In this document: positions 1 through 12,500 of the stretch, piece by piece | How positions within the stretch are numbered: the stretch's first letter is position 1 | How the letters are laid out: each line of letters begins with the position of its first letter | NCBI GenBank assembly: GCA_947000775.1 | Contig: CAMQGK010000171.1 | Coordinates: forward strand, 670,001-734,000 | Length of the DNA stretch: 64,000 nucleotides | Direction of reading: 5' to 3' | Origin: Pterois miles | Lineage: Eukaryota > Chordata > Actinopteri > Perciformes > Scorpaenidae | Translations under genes and position numbers: made by a program | Notes under the pieces: model-generated | What the model saw: the letters and a program-made list of their open reading frames with translations, nothing else | The model's database searches: none | What the model was told of the DNA's origin: nothing

Positions 1-449
1 TGATGCACTGTGTTATTTAACACCTTTCTATCAGAACCAGCATTAACTTTTTCAGCAATCTGAGCTACAATAGCTCTTCTATTGGATCACACAACAGCGG
101 CCAGCCTTCGCTCCCTATGTGCGTCAGTGAGCCTTGGCCTCCCATGACCCTGTCTCCGGTTCACTGGTTTTCCCTCCTTGGACCACTTTTGGTATTTTCT
201 GACCACTGCAGACTGGGAACATTCAACAAGAGCTGCAGTTTTGGAGATGCTCTGACAAGGTCATCTACCCATCACAATTTGGTCCTTTTCAAAGTTGCTC
301 ACATCCTTATGGTTGCCCATTTTTTCTGCTTCCAACACATCAGCTTAAAGGACAAAATGTTCACTTGTTGCCTAATATATCCCACCTACTGCTAGGTGCC
401 ATATTAACAAGATTATCAATGTTGTTCACTTCAACTGTCAGTGGTCACT
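1..449 (+). mobile_element. Tc1-like transposon remnant, 3' part
   Basis: This sequence resembles the common fish repeat whose end reads CCTAATATATCCCACC followed by GTGCCAT and CAGTGGTCA. The phrase TTTTGGAGATGCTCTGAC and the terminal wording are shared with Tc1-type elements. The 117-395 open frame is a chance frame in the element. It is truncated by the window edge. Family assignment rests on recognition of the repeat wording, not on a complete transposase. Confidence 0.45.
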
Positions 450-589
450 ATATATTAAAACATGTGTATATATATTTTAGTTTTCTGTTTTACAGTCCAA
501 ATGATTAAGGAAATAGTCAGCAAATTAATAAATAATGAAAATTATAATTAGCTGTAGCCCTACGTAAAACTACAGAACTACCACAGAGC

Positions 590-892
590 AATGGAAGAAG
601 ACGGCCTGGTCTGATCAATCACGTTTTCTTTTAAATCATGTAGCTGCCTGTGCATCACTTACCTGGGGAAGACGTTGCACCAAGATGTACTAGAAAGCAA
701 GCTTGCGGAGGCAGTGTACACACTGCAAAAATGGTTCAAGAATGGGTTGAGCAACACAACAATGAGTTTGAGTTGTTGACTTGGCCTCCAAATTCTCCAG
801 ATCTCAATCCACTCGAGCATCTGTGAGCTGTGCTGGACCTACTCAATATTAGGCAGGTGGTCATAATGTTATGGCTGACTGGTGTATATACA
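590..892 (+). pseudogene. Broken Tc1/mariner transposase tail
   Basis: From 737 the plus strand reads QEWVEQHNNEFELLTWPPNS, PDLNPLEHL then a stop (824-826) where Tc1 transposases have Trp, then AVLD. PDLNPxEHLW holds the third acidic residue of the DDE catalytic triad. The copy then jumps to the element end (GGTGGTCATAATGTTATGG, 856-874) with the rest deleted. It is dead and short. Confidence 0.75.
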
Positions 893-1334
893 CACCTACA
901 TACAGGTCTAGACATTGTCAACTGTAGAAAAAGAGAAGACTACTATTTCAGGGACACTTGCACAAAGCCAAAATAGTTAATATGCCTTTATTTGTTCCGA
1001 GTATACTGCATCGGTGCGTGAAGTGCGTTCTCCACGCACTCTCATTACATAAAACCTTTTTATTTAGATCCTTTGCTCAGTGCCTGAAGTATGGGGTTCA
1101 GTTTACTTTATTTGTACCAATAGGTAAACTTGGTTTGCAGTGAAAATATGTTTGTACTTTTACTTGAGTAATGTTTTGAATATAGGACTTAGTCTACACT
1201 GCAGTGGGGATTGCTTTTATTCAGTAAAAAAATCAGAATACTTCTTCCATCACTGATTATACAGTAAGTAGACCTACTACTACGACGACTATTCTACTGG
1301 AAATACTTGTGTAGTTGGTTTCTCAGGTACTTAC

Positions 1335-1608
1335 CCGCCAGGTGCCAGATTTTTCTCTTGCCGTAGATGCATGGTGTTCTGACGGATTCATAGCCGACCC
1401 GAAGCGTTAAGACTCCGTCCTCTATCTGAGCCATCAGCAGCACCACACCTGCACAGATGCTCTCGAAACCGAACACGGACTGCAGGTAGACCAGCATGAA
1501 GGTGAACCACGTAGAGGCGCACAGGTCGTTGAGAAACTGTCCCACTGCGTAACATAACCGCCTGCAGACTGACAGAGAGCGATCAGCAGCAGGCACAAAC
1601 TGCTCCAT
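1335..1608 (-). CDS. mfsd12: mfsd12, first coding exon (partial gene)
   Basis: This is the N-terminal 91 residues of an MFSD12-type major facilitator, known in mammals as a lysosomal/melanosomal cysteine transporter that affects pigmentation. The exon reads RLCYAVGQFLNDLCAS, then a WFTF membrane segment (about residues 22-46), then a second helix and VGYES, ending KIWHLA. This matches the start of MFSD12 proteins, including the family phrase YAVGxFLNDLCASxWFT. The exon ends with a strong donor (G then GTAAGT, 1334-1329) after one base of a codon. I chose the ATG at 1608 because family members have a short N-terminus. An in-frame ATG at 1647 would add 13 residues. The remaining exons lie beyond the low-coordinate edge of the window. 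Several residues in the loop after helix 2 differ from the family pattern (IEDG, TLR), so this may be a diverged paralog. Whether it is the a or b copy is unknown. Confidence 0.82.
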
Positions 1609-1661
1609 GATTGATTTCACTCCTGTGATAAAACTTCCTTTATTCACAATTAGAGATCTGT

Positions 1662-3420
1662 CGTTGTCATATTTACAAATACATAATGCAAATAGTTACA
1701 CTAACAGACGTTGAGCAAAGAACACAGTTCAACCTTGGTCTGAGCATCTCCAAAACAAAAAAACAAAAAAAACAAAACAAATCTCCTTAATTATCAAATC
1801 ATATAATACACGTAATAAAATGGATTATGCCAAGCTGGGTCCCCACGCTGGTCAGCGGAATAATTTAATGCACTAACAAAAGCTTTTCTGAGCGGCACTT
1901 GTGTTACTGTACACCGTCGACTTGGTGCGTAAAAGCGCGCTGGTGCACCGTGCCATCCTCGGAGCGTCTGGGTTGTTTTGTCTATTTTATACAGCTCTGC
2001 ACACGCCTCCGGTGTAAATCAGATTAATAACCAAGCCTCGGTTATGAGTGGCTTCGATACAATATGACTCCTCTTTCTGCTCCTCACATAGCGAGAGAGT
2101 CAAGCACTTTAATCCTCTAAGTCATTCACAGACAAATATTCAGCTCTCCTTCGTAACTTCAGTTGAACTGGGTTTGTAGACACGTAAAAAGCTGAAGCTG
2201 CTGGCAAAATGTCAGATGTGGAAAGTTGTCATATACTTCTTCCCAGTGCAGTTGCGTTTGGGTGAATCATGTTAAAATTGACACTGAAGTGACAATAGTT
2301 CTGAAATTTACCACCTCAACTGGCCTCTGATGTCAAGTATTTGTTTTCAATCCATCAGTATGGATTTATACATTTGCAATATTGCCCTTTTGTAAGCTTC
2401 AAGTGGAAAACAACCTCAGCGTCCCTTTCCAGTTTCATGGCACATACAGTATTGTGGTGGTCATCCTTCTCATCACACAGTGGTGACATTACTGGTCAGT
2501 CAGTGCAATCTTAAAATCTAAAGTTAAACTTTAATGGTCTCATTGATAACATTTATATGTAGAAAAAAAATACATCTACAAAGCCATTAGAGTGGCGCAG
2601 AATAAAAGTAAGTAAAAAAAAGATTGTGAATTTATCATTTTAAAAATGTTGGCAGGTCTAAAATGTTTTATCTTCTTCTAACAAGGCTAGTGAGCCAAAA
2701 GTAAAGCAACACTGGTAGTATGTGGTACCTCTGGGTCGTCAGTGTGGAAAAAACAGATAAATGGCTGAGATCGAGGGTTTGTGCCTGGCAACAACTTGTT
2801 GTGAAGTAAACAACAGGAACAGGAGAGAGAATGTGACATCTAGTGGCTTAATGTTATCAATAACACCTTTAATAAATCATAATAATGAGGCTCAAGTGGT
2901 GTTTTTAAAGGGACACCACCATACAGCTGTAGTGTGATGATGTCATAATGATGTCATCAGGGTTGTCTTCTTCTGGGCTTGACATAATTTTCAACAGAAA
3001 GTCGGCGTTACAAACTGGGCGTGTGGAGATTTAAAGCAGAGGGGATTTAGGGGGCAGGAAATATCTAATAAAAGACACTAAGCAGTTGCATTATGGGAAA
3101 TGTAGGATCCAGCGTTTTTAGAATTTGACCATGCATCACACCAGCACATACGGTTACTTCGTAAAAGTTAAAACCGTGTCCCCTTCTTGGGAAAAGAAAA
3201 CTGAAGATCCAATGGACTTTAATACGATTTGACGTATGTTATGTTTTATATACGTCTAATAATTATTTTGCAATCTTGCCTGAACCTGAGCGTTGGTGAT
3301 ACATTAATGAATGAAGGTTGATCACAGTGGCTATTGCTTATCCAGACATCTATATATTTGATTGAATCACATTAGCATATGTGTTGTCTGTAAGTAACTG
3401 TGTTAATAGCCAACGTTAAT
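1662..3420. other. Upstream of mfsd12; promoter and intergenic DNA
   Basis: A moderately GC-rich stretch at about 1850-2160 lies just above the mfsd12 exon and is the natural place for its promoter. Beyond that the DNA is AT-rich. At 2905-3120 there is a fish-type interspersed repeat (ATTATGGGAAATGTAGGATC, TGATGTCATAATGATGTCAT). No exon is visible. Confidence 0.35.
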
Positions 3421-3449
3421 GTATGACTGTATTACTGCAGCAGCCACCC

Positions 3450-4770
3450 ACTCAAGCTAACGTTAGCTAGCCATGCTAGTAACTGTCATTGGCATCATTT
3501 AGCGATTTACCACACTGACGGTGAATATACACGGATCGTATGTGCCTCAAATCTCAGTGTGAAAGCCTCAGTTAACCTGCTACACAACAGCTTTTTGTCA
3601 TTTTCTCTTCTGTGACAGCGAGTTTGGTTCCCCCAAAAGGGAGCACAGCCTCAGCAATGACAGAATGATGGTCTGGTCTACAGCTTGGAGCCATTAAGTC
3701 CCTCTATTTTATCAGGGAACAAATCAAAGATGAGCGTTTTTGGATTTATTGATGCCGCAACCTCCTACTTCAGCATAGCATTATTACTGCTAATGGTTTG
3801 TTTACAGTAGAAGTAGGAGACATGTTTCAGCGTCCTCTTTTTACTCTGTTACCATCTATGAGGGACACAGGATTGTTTTGCCATAGGGCGGCGTGCTCAT
3901 GAGAGCCTGCTCTGGATGACGCACTGCTGGTCTGATGTGTACTAGTCAGGATATCTTGGCTCCTGCTGCATCAATCTGGACTACTTTTCTTGTGAGTCCC
4001 CCAACTTTATGCAAGCACAGTATTAAAATTGCTGAAGTAGTCCTTTAAATAAAAGAACGACCTTGAATTCAGGCGGAGCACCAAACGAGGAAGTAAAGAA
4101 CAGACATGAAAGAAATGATCGAAGAAATGCTTGAAACTAGAGCTGCAACGCTTCTAGCCAATCAAATGAAAATGAATCAGTTTATTTTTGGCAAAAATGC
4201 CAAACACTTGATGGTTCCAGGTTTAAAATGTGAGAACCTTTCTTGGTTTTACACTATAGTAACTCGAATATTTCAACGTTTTGGACTATGGACAAAACAA
4301 TACATTTGACGATGTGGGACTACTGGTGTCTTCAAATGGGGTTGTGTTTACTGTGTTCAGGAGTCCATATGGACGCCCCCCTCTGGTGGTATTCACAACC
4401 GCTTAAGTGGAACGGTTCTGAAAGTTTATGAGTTGCAACGTGTTGCTGACATTGTCAGAGATGGGAGAGGCCATGAAGTAATTGTAATTTTAGTTGTATA
4501 CTGTTTTTCTGTTGATATTCACAACGACCTCATCTTTCTCCGCTGCAATTATGTCTTTGCATTTCCTGCGTTATGTTACCCACTAGCTAGCTTGCTAAGC
4601 TGTTAGCCTCTGTGGCTTCTAGACTCGGACAGTAATGTTACTATTGTTGTTGCTTAGCAGCGGTGTTCACAACTTAGCCACATAAACGCAACACATATCA
4701 TGTACACGACTTCCTATGTTGTCAACACAAGCTCACAAGTTTCATCTGAAGGCAGCTATTATAAAGGTCT
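3450..4770. repeat. Intergenic interspersed repeats (copy of the 32.5-33.1 kb family)
   Basis: 4313-4770 matches 32500-32800 in opposite orientation (shared wording includes GTTACCCACTAGCTAGCTTG, GTGGCTTCTAGACTCGGAC and CGGTGTTC). 4137-4290 is part of a second AT-rich family that starts AGAGCTGCAAC. 3456-3472 carries GCTAACGTTAGCTAGCC, a palindromic word typical of fish promoters. No gene is supported here. Confidence 0.5.
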
Positions 4771-5088
4771 TTTATCTTTAGTTTTCTGATGTTTCATAGT
4801 CCAAATTATTAAGACAACAGTCAGCAGATTAATCAATAATGAAGATAATAATTAGTTGCATAAAACACAACATAAAATTACAGTTGTTAGCAGCAGCAAG
4901 GGACTCAAAAAAAGGGCAACTTTTTTTTTTTCTCAGTTCAGTATACTTTGACTTTTTGGAAGATTCCTTTGTTTTCAGCAGACATGACGCATCTCATAAA
5001 CAAGTAAACCTCAGCGAGCTGCATGTCTGTCTGTGACCTGACAAAATGAAACAATGGTTCAAACAGATTTGGGTTGTTGTCTGTTATA

Positions 5089-5153
5089 ACACACACACAC
5101 ACACACACACGCACACACGCACACAGACACACACACACACACACACACACACC
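5089..5153. repeat. CA-dinucleotide microsatellite
   Basis: About 65 bp of CA repeats with a few G interruptions, in the csnk1g2/mfsd12 intergenic region. It produces false open frames of TH or CV repeats on both strands. Confidence 0.97.
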
Positions 5154-5544
5154 ACTATACAGATGTGCCGATTGTCAAAGCAGATGAAGGGTAGGGATGT
5201 ATACTGCTTATATGTGAATGTAAGTGATGTGCACACAGTCATTAAACATATTCACTTACAAAAACCTCCACATTCGCAGGTGCACGCACACACAAACACA
5301 CACGAACAGACAGTAATCCAGTGAGTATTTGGGACAGATTAGATAAAACGTCATTGCGGGACACTCACTTGAGCTTTAAACATTTTACTTAGAAAGGCAC
5401 AAACTATGATTTCCTGGTAAATTATTTTTGATGTAAGAAATAAAAATTGAAAGACATATCTTCTTTTTTCTTCATGTAAATTGACAACATTTTTCGGCCA
5501 TAACTCAGATATAAGCGTTGTGAAGGACTCTTCCTAGATCAGTC

Positions 5545-6476
5545 TTTATTAAGTTGTTTTCTTAATTGTTAATTTCAAACCTAAAGTTTTCCACTGTAAT
5601 TGTTTTTTTTTTTTTTTGAAAAGTGCAATAATAATAAGAGAGCTTAATATCTGTTTCTCTCAATCTTCCACAGTACCTGAGGCCAGTGACTGTGCTACAA
5701 AGTCCACGTTGACAGACATAAAGAAAGCCAGAGTGAGGAAAAGAATTGAACTCCAGAACACTACAACATAAAAACAAGTTTTCAATGCAGGGCTTTGATT
5801 TCGAAAACTGAGGATTCAATTACAAAAAAAGAAAGAAAAAAAAAAAACATAAAAATCCTCCAAATTCTGTTTTATAGATGAAATGCTTCCTGTGTCGCTC
5901 AGATTTAACATCAGCATAGTTCACCTTTTCCTCTTTACCTTGATCCCAAAACACACACCAAAGGAAGAAAAGAAGAAGAAAAAAACAATTTCCTAAGGAG
6001 CAGATTTCTTTCACTTGAACCACTCGAATGGTTCCCCCTGATCAACAGCTGACTGTTGGAACAACACGCCTTCGTATGGAATCTAGAATACACAACTGTT
6101 TCAAACAGTATCTTTTTTCATATTCACGCCACGGTATTCGAGTTTCATTGTTACAGCTTTTTTACTTTTCTCAAGCCCCCCGATGTAATGCAGGTACGTT
6201 TATTTTTCGTCGATAAAGGAATCAAGAGTCTGTTGTGGAGTCAGTAGGACTGCAACATTCCTTTAACTCGCCAGTAGCCGGGGAGCGCTGAGAACAAGAG
6301 AGAGAGAGCGTGAGGGGGAGGAGGTATAGAGTGACAGTGGGAATAAGGTGAGAGGGATAAAGAGGTGAAGGGGAAGCTGGGAAGAGATAAGGGACGAGGA
6401 GGGGGGTCTGTGTAGTTGCTTCCATTTAAAACTTGACAGTGACCACAATGTTTCAAGTTCTCTCCGTTCTCTTCTT
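5545..6476 (-). other. Probable csnk1g2 3' untranslated region
   Basis: DNA downstream of the stop codon on the minus strand. Candidate AATAAA poly-A signals (TTTATT on the plus strand) lie at 6199-6204 and 5545-5550. Which one is used, and so the exact 3' end, cannot be told without transcripts. The stretch is purine/pyrimidine biased, with A-rich runs at 5823-5848 on the plus strand. Confidence 0.4.
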
Positions 6477-6531
6477 TCACTTGTGCCTCTGGAGGGCTTT
6501 CCTCTTTCTCCTTTTGAAGAAACAACAGCAC
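6477..6531 (-). CDS. csnk1g2: csnk1g2 coding exon 10 and stop
   Basis: Completes Lys398 and codes [17 protein letters not shown] followed by TGA (6479-6477). The cysteine cluster is the palmitoylation site that, with the basic run behind it, tethers CK1 gamma to membranes. QRHK is the usual end of the family. The acceptor CCCTGCAG follows a T-rich stretch. The 3' untranslated region continues to lower coordinates. Confidence 0.93.
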
Positions 6532-9500
6532 CTGCAGGGAAACAAAAGTTAACAAAAGTTAAAAAAAAAAAAAAAATACATTTATAGACACCTGTACAAA
6601 TGAGATACTGATAAATCAATACAACACACTGCATGCTGGGGTTGGCTTTTGATAGCTAGTTCATTTCTGGATCTGGTTTCCAGATTCACTGAACTCAGAT
6701 CAAACTTCACTTTATTAGCAGAGAGTGATGTAGAAAAAATGTACTGCATTATAGAGACATCACCGTGACCCGTCACTGGTTAATAAACTCGTGACAACAC
6801 CGGTGTTACCAATTATGGCGAAGATTTTACAAGAAAAGATGACAGTCAATATATGTAGAGTGCCTACATTGATCTTTAACAGCCTGTGGCTCTGTGTTTG
6901 ACCTCTCAGGTTGAGCTTTCGCTGCAGGTTTCCACCTGGCACTGCCGTAACTCACCCTCCTCTTCACGGCAATCACCTTAATATTATGGTTCCCTTATAG
7001 TGTAGTAGTGTCAACATAGTGTGTTGATAATATCAAATGTTTATAAGAGCTGGCCCGCCAGTATATAGTGCATGAACCACTAATAATACAGTTCCCAGAA
7101 TGCCCTGCTAGTGCGTGGGCGCGTCAATGAAGGCGTGCAAGCGTCCCCTCCTATATCTGTTAACAATCATTAGCAACCTCATATTACCGGCCACCTCTCC
7201 CCAAAAAGGGCCAAAGGAAAGATGGACAACAGAAACTTTGAAGACAGATCGGAGGCAGAATATTTGTTCATAAATGTAAAGGACAGATCTGTCTGTCTGG
7301 TGTGTGGAGCCAACATGGCTGTAACGGAAGAATATACCACATATATGTGGAGAGAAAGAAAACATGCACAGTTGTAGTCAATTTTTCAATAAATCTCTGT
7401 CTGGCCTGTGACTTAGCCCCAGTTTTTTTTTTTTTTTTTTGGCCCATCATGTATTTGAGTTTGACACCCCTGCCTTATAGCATTGGGTTTAAAACCAAAG
7501 TATTACCAAATAGCCTATTTTGCTTTTTGCTTTGAAGCCAAATCCTCCACCATCATCTGGTCTGTCAACTCTCTCTCATCCCATGTGTGTGAAATCTGAC
7601 TGCTACTACTCTGAGCTGAGACTCCATACAGAGCAGACGTATAGCGTCCATCACCAGACTATGTATTAATAAGTCGCTGATACGCCAAAATGAACTAAAT
7701 GTGTTTATTTCTATAAAAAAGCAAAATGACTGTGGGAGCTGTGGGCAAGTAATATAATTGGTGTGTACCTGAACACTGTGTAAAAACGGTAACCCCGACT
7801 ACCGCGGCTAGCCTGTGAGTAGGGAGTAGGATTTGGCAGTATCCAATGCTGGGGTTACTCGCAAAGAGGCCATCCTTACCATAATAACACTACTTTAGGG
7901 CCAACAGAAGTCAGATGGTGAGTGACGGTATCACGGTTTAGCACTCTGTGGCTCACGTTATCTCAGTTTAGCGTGCTGGAGAACTTTGGTTTGTCCGTTC
8001 TGGGCTACTGTAGAAACATGGCGGAGCTACATGTTGGACTCTATGAAGAGGACCTGCTCCCTATGTAGATATAAAGGACTCATTCTAAGCTAACAAAAAC
8101 ACATCTATTCTTGGTTTCAGGTGATTATGCACTAATGAAAACATAGTTAGAAATATTATATTCCATTTCTTCTAATAAATCCCCTGAAATGTTACACACT
8201 GTTCCTTTAAATATCAAGAAACCTGGTTTCCACTGTGGAGGTAGTGAATTAGTGAAACCTGATTTCCCCAGTGAGATTTCTCCTGGAGAAAGCAGATTCT
8301 TGGCCATGGATACAAGTAACTAGGTTTCTAATCTGCTTATTACAAGTATGCATGAGGCTAAACAAAGATTACACAGCAGAAATAATGGAGATGCGTTCTC
8401 GTATTAAAATTAATTCCATCCAAAGTCAGACGAAAATGGAAACCAACACAACTTCACCATTCAGTCTAAATAAGTTGGTTTCCAATGCTGAGCCGCTGTT
8501 TGTGAAATTTAGATCAAGCAACGTCTTCTATCACTACTAGAGTCAGGTTAGGGGAGAAATCTGTTTACTCATCTGCTGCTGTGGATATAAGTTTACTGTA
8601 ACCACTGCATGTAAATGTGTTCTCAGATTACCTGTGTAACCTGGTTTCTTGAATGTATGTAAATGTACCGATTGAGGTCACAGGTTTCACTTTCACTGTT
8701 AGAAGTCACTCAAATTGTACTTGCAAATAGCAACAGCTAGACCTAAATAGATTCAGTAAAGAATGGAAAAGGATTTGCTAGTATTTTCCCTTTGACTCTG
8801 TGATACTGGGCTATATAAAAGTAATATAAAAATGACTTGACTTCCAGGGGAAGACTAGAGTTAGACTGATTAAAATGCTATTAAATCCCAACTCTACTGT
8901 TGGTAGCACTGTCTTAAAGTATCTGGACAGCTGTTTCGTACTTGGTTTCGTCAGCCACTTCAACCTCGGTGGGAGCGGTGATGGGAGCGTTGGAGTGTCC
9001 GGCTGTGGGATCATCAGTGTTCAGCTCGCCATTCGTTGAGCTCATCACCTGCACAAGTACAAAAAGGACACCAGACTGCTCACACACACATACAACACTT
9101 TGACTCTGTATCTGCTGTCTGCAGGGTGGAGATGAACATTCACGTAAAAATATGTAACCTTAATTATCTCTATTTATCTGCCCTCTCAGATAAAGAGAGC
9201 AGTTCAAAAGTAATCTGGAACGCCTTGACCAAAGCAACGTCGCAGAAATAAAAAAGGTTCACATATATTCATGTTTGTCTTATAACAAATGTCAGGTGCC
9301 CACATGGATATTGATATATATTCTAATGTAAGAGATGAGGACAAAATCCTCGATCTGTGTAAATATACGTTCCAAAGTTCAAATTAAAGTTAAAATGAGG
9401 TTTCAGCAGTTTGAGTTAGTTATAACTTTAATTACAGTACTTTTTGAAAAAAAATTCCCTCTTTGTGTTGTATTCCCTCCACTGCAGCTCAGCACAGATG

Positions 9501-12500
9501 ATGTGCAGGAGGAGCATAAACAACAAACCAACCTGATCTAATGATCTCAGACTGATGAAGCATCTTATTAGCTTTTGATGACCTTTGGAATACATTTTCT
9601 ATAGACTGAAGTATGTAAATCTTGTCCCCTGTCCCTGGGCGCAGTATAGAATATAATGTGTACAACGCAGAGAGATCTGATGTACTGGGATGTGTGCAGC
9701 TTACATAGTACACCCTGCACAGCGTGCTGTTTTGAACTGAACTTTAATCAGACACCCAGTTTCTGTTTATTCATGTCACTTTGAAAGCACCACAACCGAT
9801 GAGTAACGGCTGTTTCGTGAAGTTGAAATGAGGAATTATCTTTATGATACGTGCTCATTTTACTACAAACACCTACATAAGGTGACAGCTGGCTAAACAG
9901 AGATCACCTGGAGGTCGTCTGAAAGTTTACCTAGGCTACCACTGGCTGTATTATATGTCATTTTCAGTTAATATCACAGCATAAAACCTGTGTTTTCTGT
10001 TTAAAAACACAAACATAAGCAAGTACTATTCACCTGTCTTTTAAGTGGTTACTAGTCTGACCTTGACCGCACAACTGATGCAACAGAAATTTCTTACTTA
10101 ACGGTGTGTGGACAGAGAGCGTCTGATGTTATTAGGCTATAAGTAAATAAAAAGACCACAAATCTATCTTCTAAACCTGTTGATTTCTTATTCTGTCAAT
10201 AAGAAGACGCAACAAGGTTGATATTACTCATCATTACAATAAATTACTAGTTCTATATTATTATAAAATATATAGCTGTATTTCTAGGAGGTTCAGTGAG
10301 CCCCCGAACCAACGCACACTGCGCCTCCACCCCCATCTCTTCTAGCATTAGCGCATTACAACAGGAGGAATGATTAAAAATGAAATGTTTCGATTTACAA
10401 ATGTACTTAAGGGTATGTGAATACGGTTTTAAGACAGTCCTGAAAAATGTCAACCTATCCTTTAAAGGCCGCAATTCCATCAGCCTACACTAGGTGGCAT
10501 ATTTGTGCTACATTTACTGTGGAAGTCTTGATTTCTTATGATACACAATTGGCCTTTTGACACAAAATATCAAAAATATTTAAATTTACAGTTTGATTGG
10601 GGGACAATATTTTTTACAAATGAGGAAAATGAAAAAACAAAATCTACTGCGCTGCATTTGGCCTATTATGCGTTTTCATATGATTTAAGCAACTTTATTT
10701 GATGATGACAGTTGCTGTTGGATGTCATCCTTGCATGGCCTTTCCTGTGGGCTGCCTGTACAGCCGATGAGGTGAATGAAGCATTGAGAGCAAACAGAGC
10801 TGAGCGAAGCACTGACACACAGGGATTCAAACAGTGATGCAGACACACAGAGAAAGAGAGTCCAGACAGTGTGGAGTCAGTGTGAAGAGGGGGTCAGACT
10901 CATACATGTGGCGTCATGCAGTAGCCACAAGAGCAGCAGCAGTAGCAGCAGCAGTACCTGAACAGAGCCCCCCAGCCGCTCAGCTGTGAGGTGCGACCCC
11001 AGAGTCTCCTTATTGGTCACTGGAGTGGGCTGAGACTCACTTCCTTTGGGCTCAGGCGACTTGACGCAAAGAGCAAAAAGGGTTGAGGCAGGTGGTCGTG
11101 AAGTGGTGAGAAGTGAGAAGGAGGAGGAGGAGGAGGAGGAGGAGGAGGAGAAGGTTGTCGGGTGAGGGGTTGAGGTGAGGGTGAGGCCATGTGGTGGGAG
11201 GGGGTGAGGGTAGAGGAGGGACAAGGAGGAGGGGGAGTGAATGAAAACAAAAACAAAAAAATTATAGAAGACATCTCCCAAGCAGAAGCAGGCTTGTTAA
11301 GACAAACTATGTTAATAGAGGAGTAGAGGGAAGCAAAAATTTATGCGAAGCACAGATCAACACACTAATAAAGTCATGCAGGAGTAAAAGAAAACAGCCT
11401 TGATCACCTGAACTAGCATATTCAATATAACTATCATTATCTGTTATTGGGTATTTGGGTAACAGCATTACTTGAACTTCAACTAGGAGCTCAATTGACT
11501 GTTTTATCTCATTTTTTAATAAACATGCTCTCAATTGCAGACCTACAAATGTACATTTCCTCTTCCCACCAACAAATACAACCTGTAACTACAGAGTCAG
11601 ACCGCACGGTTTCTTGGGATGCAGCCGACTGTGTTAACCAGGATGTTACAGGATTTCACAGTCACAAGAAACGTGCGTGGAGCTGGAGGTGGTGCTTTGT
11701 GAGCTTCAAAAAAGTGGCAAGTTGTTGCCAAGCCAATCACGTTAAATGGAGGGCAGTAAGAAGAGGTTAGAGTCCACTGTAATAAGTCAATCATAAAATC
11801 TAATGCTCTCCCTGTCTGGCTTTACGGGAAACAATGAGTCAGACTCATTAAAATAAAACATTACTGGTGCCATGATTTGAGTCTATCAGAAGGATTTCAT
11901 TATCATTTTCTACTTTAACGCTTTAACTATTATCCCTCTACTAAACAAATAATGAAAACAAGGCTCGGATAGCATGCCAGTAAAAACAAAACAAAAAAAA
12001 AAAATCAGGTCAACAGTTTTTCGAACACTAAGCAATGCTTAGTCAGCATATAGCTTGTCATTACTGGTATGAACAATGCAATTTGCATTTTCAACTCATG
12101 CATGCAATGACTGAAGCTTAGAGTGGCAAGGTGTGAAGAATAAATTGAAGCCGAAAACAGCGCTTTGCTTCACAGCCTGCCTCGTGACCGAGCATGTCTG
12201 TTCATTTACTTTAAAAGCATTGATTTTGTACAAATCTTATTGTTGACAGAGACTCCTCAGACTGTAGACAGGAACAGGAAGGAAGGAGAAGTGGAACTGA
12301 ACGGCAGCCATTTTTTTTTCCCCAAGCAGTTGATTCACACACAACAGTAGTAGTAGCCTGGCAGAGGAACTTGAATGACTGGGTTGGCAGGTTGGTCAGT
12401 TGGTTGGTAGGTAGATTGGTGGGTGGGTGTGGTGTTTGTTGTGTTTTACTGCCGAGGACCTCACCTGGTTTTTGGTCTGCTGTTGTGCTTTGTCTCTGCT

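Noticed and set aside
4938..5324. Overlapping open frames on both strands
   Set aside because: They are produced by the CA microsatellite.
10877..11281. 134-codon frame as a gene of its own
   Set aside because: Most of it is the GAG/CTC repeat and flanking intron. Only the part ending GGSVQ is supported, as a csnk1g2 cassette exon.
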